Assembly (NCBI GenBank): GCA_020736575.1
Contig: JAGPYM010000005.1
Coordinates: forward strand, 1,550,001 to 1,614,000
Length of the DNA: 64,000 nucleotides
Origin: Thelonectria olida
Taxonomy: Eukaryota; Ascomycota; Sordariomycetes; Hypocreales; Nectriaceae
Direction: 5' to 3'
Shown here: piece by piece, positions 57,834 to 64,000 of the stretch
How the letters are laid out: the number at the start of each line of letters is the position of its first letter
Numbering within the stretch: position 1 is the first letter of the stretch
The notes under the pieces: generated by a model
The model's database searches: none
The model's input: the letters and a program-made list of their open reading frames with translations, nothing else
What the model was told of the DNA's origin: nothing
Made by a program: the position numbers and the translations under genes

Positions 57834-58533
57834 ATCATGAGAGCCGCAAGTGGACTAATAAGAGGCAGGACGGGGAAAAGCTATTACGCGATCCGTCGGA
57901 AGCGTTCGGCACATTGGTGCTGTTCCAACTTGTTCTGCGTTCGTATATCCGGCGGCTGCTTCACTCGGGCTTCTCTTGGTCGTGCCATTTCCGCGCATGG
58001 CGTCAACTCTGCGCCTTCGCTCACGGAATTTGCGCCCTTCGGAAGTGGGGTTTCGGACGGGAGCTTCCATGATGGCGGGGTAAGGCCCGTGAGGCCATTC
58101 TGAGGAGACGAACTCGGGCTGCTTAGCAATCAATTGCTGGCTGGCATTGGCTTTACTCCATGGAACGGGCACGTCAGAGGGGAGGGGCGAGTGGACACCC
58201 GATAACCGATCGTGGCTGGCTCCTTGTTAGAGCTGAAGACTTCGGAAAGGGGCGCCTTGTCGTTGGACGAACAATCGAGGCTGTGGGGAGCAGGTATTGC
58301 TGGTATATCTGGACAATACTATCCTCAATCCTACGCAAGGTGTTGCAATTGAGTAAATAGATGAAAAATACATTCAGTTACTCCAAGTAGGACTAAGCAT
58401 GACGCTCATTATTGACTTACAGGAGGGTGCCTATGTGCGCACAAACAACAAAACAATGCAATGAATCCATTTCGCCCCTAATCTCCAACTATCTACGAAA
58501 ATAAAACATCAACTCAACTCAAGAATCCATCCC
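57834..58533. other. Intergenic, no gene seen
   Basis: Promoter side of the quinone oxidoreductase gene and 3' flank of the NLR-like pseudogene. Nothing further recognised. Confidence 0.5.
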
Positions 58534-61500
58534 TCAGCAGCAAGATTCCCGGAACCAATTCTCAGTCAAGCCAGCAACGCGAAGTTCCAGTTTGTGGGGA
58601 GAACCCATACACCTCACTCCTTCGAAACCATGGCACCAAGAGCAGATGCCAAAGTTGCCGCCACTGCAAGTGCGACATCTAAAACGCGACGTGCCTTCGG
58701 GTATCTGTAATGAACAAGCATAGCACCATGGCCCGTCCAGACCAGGTAGCACAACCTCCCTATCAATTTTAGTCTCATCATCACTGAGTTCAGTACCCAG
58801 TGTCTCTGAGTGACGCCGCAGCAGATCCACCATGTCTTGATTTCCACGCCACCTTGCCCAAGAGAATAGGCTCAAGCCAAAGCCATCTTTCGAGTTGGGA
58901 TCAGCGGTTGCGGCAGCGAGGAGAAGCTCTGCCGCTTCCGTGTGCCCGTTACGCACTGCCATAAAAACCGCCGTCGAGCCTTGCCAGTCCTTGTCACGTA
59001 AATCATATCGTCCGCTGGCGAGTAGGTTTCGGATCAGCTCAGCATTGCCACTCCGAGCGGCGAAATGCAAATCCGTGCATCCATAGTCGTTGGTGAGTGC
59101 TCCAATTCCCCCACACCAATCTAGAAGCATCTGGGCCACGTCGAGATGTCCTTTGCTTGCGGCTGCGTACATTGGCGTGTGTCCAGATGCACAGCGGGCT
59201 GCGGGATCCGCCCCATGGTCAAGAAGTAGCTGAACTACTTCAAATGTTCCTTCTCCTCCTCGAAGTGCAAGGTTTAGCGGGGTGCTTCATTTAGGGGTTG
59301 TGGCTGTTGCATCGGCTCCGTGTTCAAGCAGTGCCTTGACGACTCCCACTCTGTCTCCATGCATCATCAACGCGGTACAATGCAGAGGTGTAAATCCATG
59401 CGACATATTGCAAACTGCTCTTACATGGGTTCCATGATCCAGAAGTAACTGGACCGGATCAAGCATCCCCTTTTTGTTGGCGTGTCGAAATGCGATATTC
59501 CACGGAGTCAGCCCAAGATCATTGCACGCTGTTGCGTCCGCTCCTTGCTCAAGAAGCAGCTTGACGACGTCGAATCTCACTTTTTCGAGGCCCAACGCCA
59601 AATGAAGAGGCGTATCTCCCTCGCTGTCAGCCGCCGTTGCATCGGCATCATTTTCAAGCAGTAACTTGACCACTTCAATGGGCATAGCTTCGATCATCGC
59701 CGCCGCATGCAACGCACTCCGTCCATTGCTCAAGGCGGCCGTCACATCAGCTCCCTTCTGAAGCAGGAGCTCAATGATGCTGACTTGAACCGATCCGCGA
59801 GATACGGCGAAATGCAAAGCCGAGATTCCGTCTCCATTGGGCGCTGTCGGGTCAGCTCCATTGTCGAGAAGTAGTCTGACTGTTTCAACGTCTGCGATCA
59901 AGGATGCCACATGTATCAGTAGCAACCCTTCTTCAATGCGAGCATTAACAGAAGTCCCATTCTTAAGAAGAAAACCGACTACATCTGGCAGCCCGCGTGC
60001 TGAGGCAAAGAAGAGAGGCGTCCATCCTTTATCATCATGGGCCGTTACGTCTGCCCCAAGCTCAACCAGCAGCTGGGCCATTTCAGAGGATACACGGATC
60101 GAGGCCAGATGGATTGGTGTTATTCCATCCTCACCAGATGCTCTGTTATTGGACCCATTGCTAAGGAGTAGCTTGGCCGTCTCAAGACCGGATGGAATAG
60201 AATCCAGAGGTGAGTTGTCTCTCTCGGCCATCTCATGGCTGCTGTCAACCTCCCAAAATATTTTTGGCCGTTTCTGACCAATCTGGTCCGCATGCCATAT
60301 GTAATGGTGTGTATCCATTGTCGAGAGTTGCTTCGATGTTGGCTCCCCTCTCAATGAGCATTTTCACCCCGTCAGCCTGACCTCGAGCAGAGAAGAGATG
60401 TAAGGGCGTTGGCCCCTCGTAAGAGGGGGTTTCCGGGTTGGCGCCTCTATCTAGAAGCATTCCGGCAATCTCAACAAACCCTGCGCTCGCGGCTTTGGCC
60501 AGAGGAGTTTCTCCATTCTCATCCCGGATGTCGGTCGATGCGCCAGCATCAAGCAAGACTTTGCCAACAACTTTGCTGCCTTCCTCGCAGCTGATATGCA
60601 GCGGTGTCGTTCCCTTATCATCTCGTTCGTTCAAGTCGCAATCCTGCTCCTTCATTAGATATATCACGGTTTCAAGCAATCTCAGCCTGGATGCACAATG
60701 CAAAGGGCCCAGTTTACCTAAGTCACGCGTGACGGCTTCTTCCTCGCCCAGCTGCGAACCGCACCAGTTCCTCCAAGCATTCCAGCTCACATCCTTCGCA
60801 TCGAGAAACTCATTCGTTGCCTTGATCAGCTCAGAATCGTCAACCAGCCCAAGCGTTATGTGCCGGTGCCATGATCGTGCCCCGTAGTTGAGCAACGATG
60901 CACTGAAGTGACTACCTCGGGAGGCCGAGGTTTCCATGCCGCCTGGAAGTTGAGGTAACGAAGACATAACCTGGCAAGTATGGTATTTTGCTTGGCTTGC
61001 GCGAAGGAAGACGGTCTGTTTGCATTGAGCGGGAGGGATGAATCATGACCAAGAAGCAAATCTTTCCCAAGAAGGTACTCTTTGACAGAGAAGTGGGAGA
61101 GATGAACTGTCCATTGTCCCGGCGGTATCTTTGAAAGAGGTTTTTGAACCTCTAAAAGAGAGCCACAGAGACTCTGGATCTCGGCGTCGATGAAATCCTC
61201 GTCGATGGAGTCAGGAAGCTCATCTATGGGAAACCCATCACAGTCCACATCAACCAGCACAGCTTTGGTGATTTCGCTCACGGTCAAAGGTCTCAGAGAA
61301 AACGCTGCCCATCTGAGAAGATTCAAAGCCCGAGCTTTATCTCTGTCAGCAAGGCCTTGAATAAGGGCCCAATTCCGCTCATAGACACGCTCAAGTCCCT
61401 TGGGGGTTTCATTAATGGTGCGTTGAAGCTGCTTGCTGTTGAGTCCTCGTCTGAGAGTGTTCTCCTGCACCTTGAGCCATAGGAACTGTCCCTCGCAGCG

Positions 61501-62339
61501 ATTTTCCATTGCCTGAGAGATGTCAATCCTCGCTTGTTCGTCCTTGTTGTATAGTGCGCGGTCGACGATGCTTTTCGAGTATAATCCAACATCAGCTTGG
61601 TCATCCTTGTGCGCGATCCTATATTCCACAAACTTCTCCGTGTCATTGCTTGAGAGAGCACGTCGAATTTCGGGCTCGTCACGGCTAACAAAGATGGCTC
61701 TGGCGGTAGTCTCTGCAACAGCCTGTCGAATCATCCCTAGGGCAGCAAAGCCAGACTCCGTACTTGATGTACATTCATCTAAGCCATCCACCACAAGCGT
61801 ACATCCAGGGACAGCGCGTAGCATATCTTCGAAGAGGGTTACGACAACCTTCATTTTCGCGAACTGATCACTCTGCGCTAGCCATGCCTCATAGGTCAGC
61901 TCAAAGGCCGTTTCGTCCTGCGATATAATCTGGTGTTCCATGATCGCACAGCTCCGAGGGGATCACGACGGCTCTCAAAGTCCGATGAGAAGAAAAAGTA
62001 GGCCAAAGGTCGATCGAGAGTTGCGAGAAGATAGTGGGTGATTCGGGCACAAAGTACGGTCTTCCCGAAGCCTGCTGGCCCGTTAATCCACAGCAACCTC
62101 ACACTTGGGGGAGCTGGGGTTGCCGACAGCCAGTCTTGAAACTCAGAACGTTGAAGAATCCAGTCACAAGTTCCCCCAGTTGAGCGGTAGTTGCGAACTG
62201 GGGGTGGCTCGATCCGAATTGACGTCTCCAGAGGCCAATAAGAGACTCGGCGGATGTATCCGTTCCCACTCAGCTGAGCCTCAGAGAGATGTATCAACAT
62301 GCCTACTATCCGTAAGATGTTTAGCCACCGTGGCCGCAT
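58534..62339 (-). pseudogene. NACHT-ankyrin-zinc-finger NLR-like gene with multiple frame breaks
   Basis: Read on the minus strand, four pieces follow each other in correct domain order. (1) The NTPase start: GTCDWILQRSEFQDWL, then the P-loop GPAGFGKTVLCARIT. (2) The rest of the NACHT module: CTLVVDGLDECTSSTE (Walker B), ARAIFVSRDEPEIRR, and VHLSHFSVKEYLLG. (3) At least ten ankyrin repeats (G-x-T-P-L-H and V-x-x-L-L-x-x-G-A-D patterns). (4) A C-terminal ZZ-like finger, CYACSLQIPEGTSRFRCRTC followed by CSWCHGFEGVRCMG. The frame changes near 61940, 60920 and 60260, and a TGA interrupts it at 59287-59289; no normal introns explain these. The N-terminal effector domain expected in fungal NLRs is not visible. 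Such proteins act in non-self recognition and incompatibility. Confidence 0.75.
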
Positions 62340-63522
62340 GTAAGTTCTGACTGTATTCTTGGTGACACCACAGACTCCTCTGCTGTAATGTCATTGGCTA
62401 GTACACACTTTGGCTGAGTGGTGCATCATGGTGTCACCCCTGTAGGTCAAGATTTGTATATGACTGGAATCACAAAGTCTATCTAATTCCGCCGCACATG
62501 ACCATAATTTTCCGCCATCTGAAGCCTCGAACACCATTTTGTCCCGGCTGGCGTTCTGGTTTACGGACTGCGCCAGTCCAGGGCTGTCGTGTCGATGGGA
62601 AGTACCGTTTTCCTAGGGGAGTACCCTCAGGGTGCCCGGGACGAGTCACCTGTACAAGGAGCGCCAACTCTCAATCACTTTGCGTCATGTGCAAAAAGAA
62701 GTAAAGGACAGTTGTGAAAATCTGTCTCGTGTTTAAAAAGGGCAAAAAACCGGCCACCCACTCGACCGTGTCTCCCCTCAGAGGAATATGGTGTGAATGT
62801 GTTCTTAACACTGACAATGTACAAGTACATTATCTTGAGATAACCATGGGTCTCATCTCTGGGGCACTTGATAGCTCGTCGGTTATTTTGTCTTATATAC
62901 CTCCGTGGTTGGATGTCGAGGCAGGTGGGGGATACGATCTCGAGATTGTTCCTTCCCAAGTTCGCGTTCTGGGGGCGAGTGGGTTCAAGGGCTTCAGGAA
63001 CAGTGATGACAAAGCAGGTCTTCCGATGACCAAGGTACCTAGCCCTCAACAGGTACCTACCTATTGAGGCAGGCCCGCTGGCAAGACGACTGCAACTAGG
63101 TTCTGAGTTCCTACAGCTAGCTTCAGTAGCTTGTTGGAGCGATGGTGATGTGAATGGATGAACACATCCATATGGGAAACCACATCTGGATCCACTGGGT
63201 GAACAGTCATAATGGACCACCTCACCGAGGTGTTTATGGTGGCTGGCCTCGGCTAGTCTTTTTGAAAAATATCCGTAGTATAGGTCCTGGCCTTCTAGGA
63301 GATGGCTGAGCAGTTAGTTTGTTGAACAAGTCCACCTTTTGCACCGAAGCCGGTCGTTGGCAACACTCTTCTTTGCCTTGGAGGAAACGGTGCCTCCTCG
63401 AGTCTCGGATGAGGCTACGGAGGACTGCCTCTGCTAACAATGTTCTACCTTGGTCCCAGCAAAGAACAGCTTAGTAGACCAAAGGCCTCTGAAAACCCCA
63501 ATCCAGCGACATCACGCCACTG

Positions 63523-63625
63523 ATATTAGCGAGAAGCCGTTTATTTCTTTCTCTTCTTCAACCTGACTCAAATGCTCAGCTGGTCACAGTCATATATTGG
63601 AACACCCTACAACTGCTATATCCCC
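63523..63625 (+). repeat. Diverged repeat segment, copy 1
   Basis: It starts with ATATTAGCGAGAAG and ends with ATATTGGAACACCCTACAAC...ATATCCCCCTCTC. Both ends recur in the same order at 63847-63975; the spacer differs in length and sequence. Confidence 0.45.
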
Positions 63626-63846
63626 CTCTCGCCCCTAGAAAAAGTATCCTCGTGCTCTTCTCTGATACGGAGGCTCCGCAGTCGGGACCGCCCTTTCCAG
63701 ACATTGGGCGAGAACAGCGGCGGGACACCAGTGCCATCTTCCTTTTGCTCACAAGCCAGGCCTCGGGGCCACGTCCTTAATATGCCACCGGTATCAAATA
63801 AGTAGGCTGCCGTTGGCGTGATTGCCCTGATATTATGCCACTGTCA

Positions 63847-63975
63847 ATATTAGTGAGAAGGCTTAGAGTAATGGCCTTGATGAAGTCATTGCAAGGGAAT
63901 CTTCATAATGAAACAAACCTTAGCTAACCGCAATCATGTATCGGAACGCCCTATGACTAACATGCCCCTCCTTTG
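63847..63975 (+). repeat. Diverged repeat segment, copy 2
   Basis: It starts with ATATTAGTGAGAAG and ends with GTATCGGAACGCCCTATGAC...ACATGCCCCTCC, paralleling copy 1. Confidence 0.45.
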
Positions 63976-64000
63976 AACCTCCTGACAATAGGCGTCGTCG

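Larger units (their letters stand above)
62340..64000. other. Gene-free right edge with diverged repeats
   Basis: I find no gene; the longest open frame (minus strand, 62675-63220) has no family character. Two diverged copies of one segment are present at about 63520-63630 and 63840-63975, listed separately. These suggest old transposon or repeat debris. Confidence 0.5.

Noticed and set aside
62675..63220. 181-codon minus-strand frame at the right edge
   Set aside because: No domain, odd composition and no conserved start context; it lies in repeat-like DNA.

Overview
This is a window of a filamentous ascomycete genome, most likely a Sordariomycete and probably Hypocreales. The evidence is compact genes on both strands, short introns (about 45-110 nt) with GTAAGT-type donors and CTAAC/CTGAC-like branch sites, fungal-only families (DUF3468-type regulator, F-box/DUF6546-like protein, LaeA-like methyltransferase, monocarboxylate-type MFS carrier, NACHT-ankyrin and TPR-CHAT proteins), and conserved single-copy genes (ESF1, DBP4, a SUN-domain protein, UDP-glucose 4-epimerase). 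The genus cannot be fixed from the sequence alone. Exon structures below were worked out by joining frames at GT/AG sites and checking that phase and family motifs are kept.

Left part (1-20 kb): a partial secreted-protein gene runs off the left edge. Next comes a complete hAT DNA transposon (373-3434) with matching terminal inverted repeats, an 8-bp target-site duplication and an apparently intact three-exon transposase. It is followed by an MDR oxidoreductase, a short DUF3468-type regulator hidden in three antisense exons, an extended SDR reductase with a 68-bp tandem duplication in its leader, an Mpv17/PMP22 protein, a secreted GMC oxidoreductase, a small Cys-motif protein, an F-box-like protein and an MFS carrier. 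No PKS, NRPS or terpene synthase is present, so this is not a recognisable secondary-metabolite cluster.

Middle part (20-34 kb) is accessory and visibly decaying. Two fragments of a TPR-CHAT gene flank a multi-pass membrane glycoprotein gene that itself has a frame break. Then follow an alpha/beta hydrolase, an AT-rich gene-poor stretch, a GSTO-like glutathione transferase, a secreted protein with one premature stop, an FMO-type monooxygenase and a small membrane protein.

Right part (37-58 kb) is conserved core: a LaeA-like methyltransferase, ESF1 and DBP4 (both ribosome biogenesis), a SUN-domain nuclear-envelope protein, GAL10-type epimerase (with a GC-AG intron) and a mitochondrial quinone oxidoreductase. 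Between them lie an uncharacterised membrane protein, an astacin-like metalloprotease with an octapeptide-repeat tail, and a broken APH-fold kinase gene. The right edge (58.5-62.3 kb) holds a NACHT-ankyrin-zinc-finger NLR-like gene carrying three frameshifts and one stop, then a gene-free tail with diverged repeats.

The main theme is that coding lesions fall only in accessory genes, including two kinds of fungal innate-immunity or incompatibility-type genes. The long conserved genes (684, 806 and 1142 codons) are clean, which argues for real decay and against poor sequence quality.
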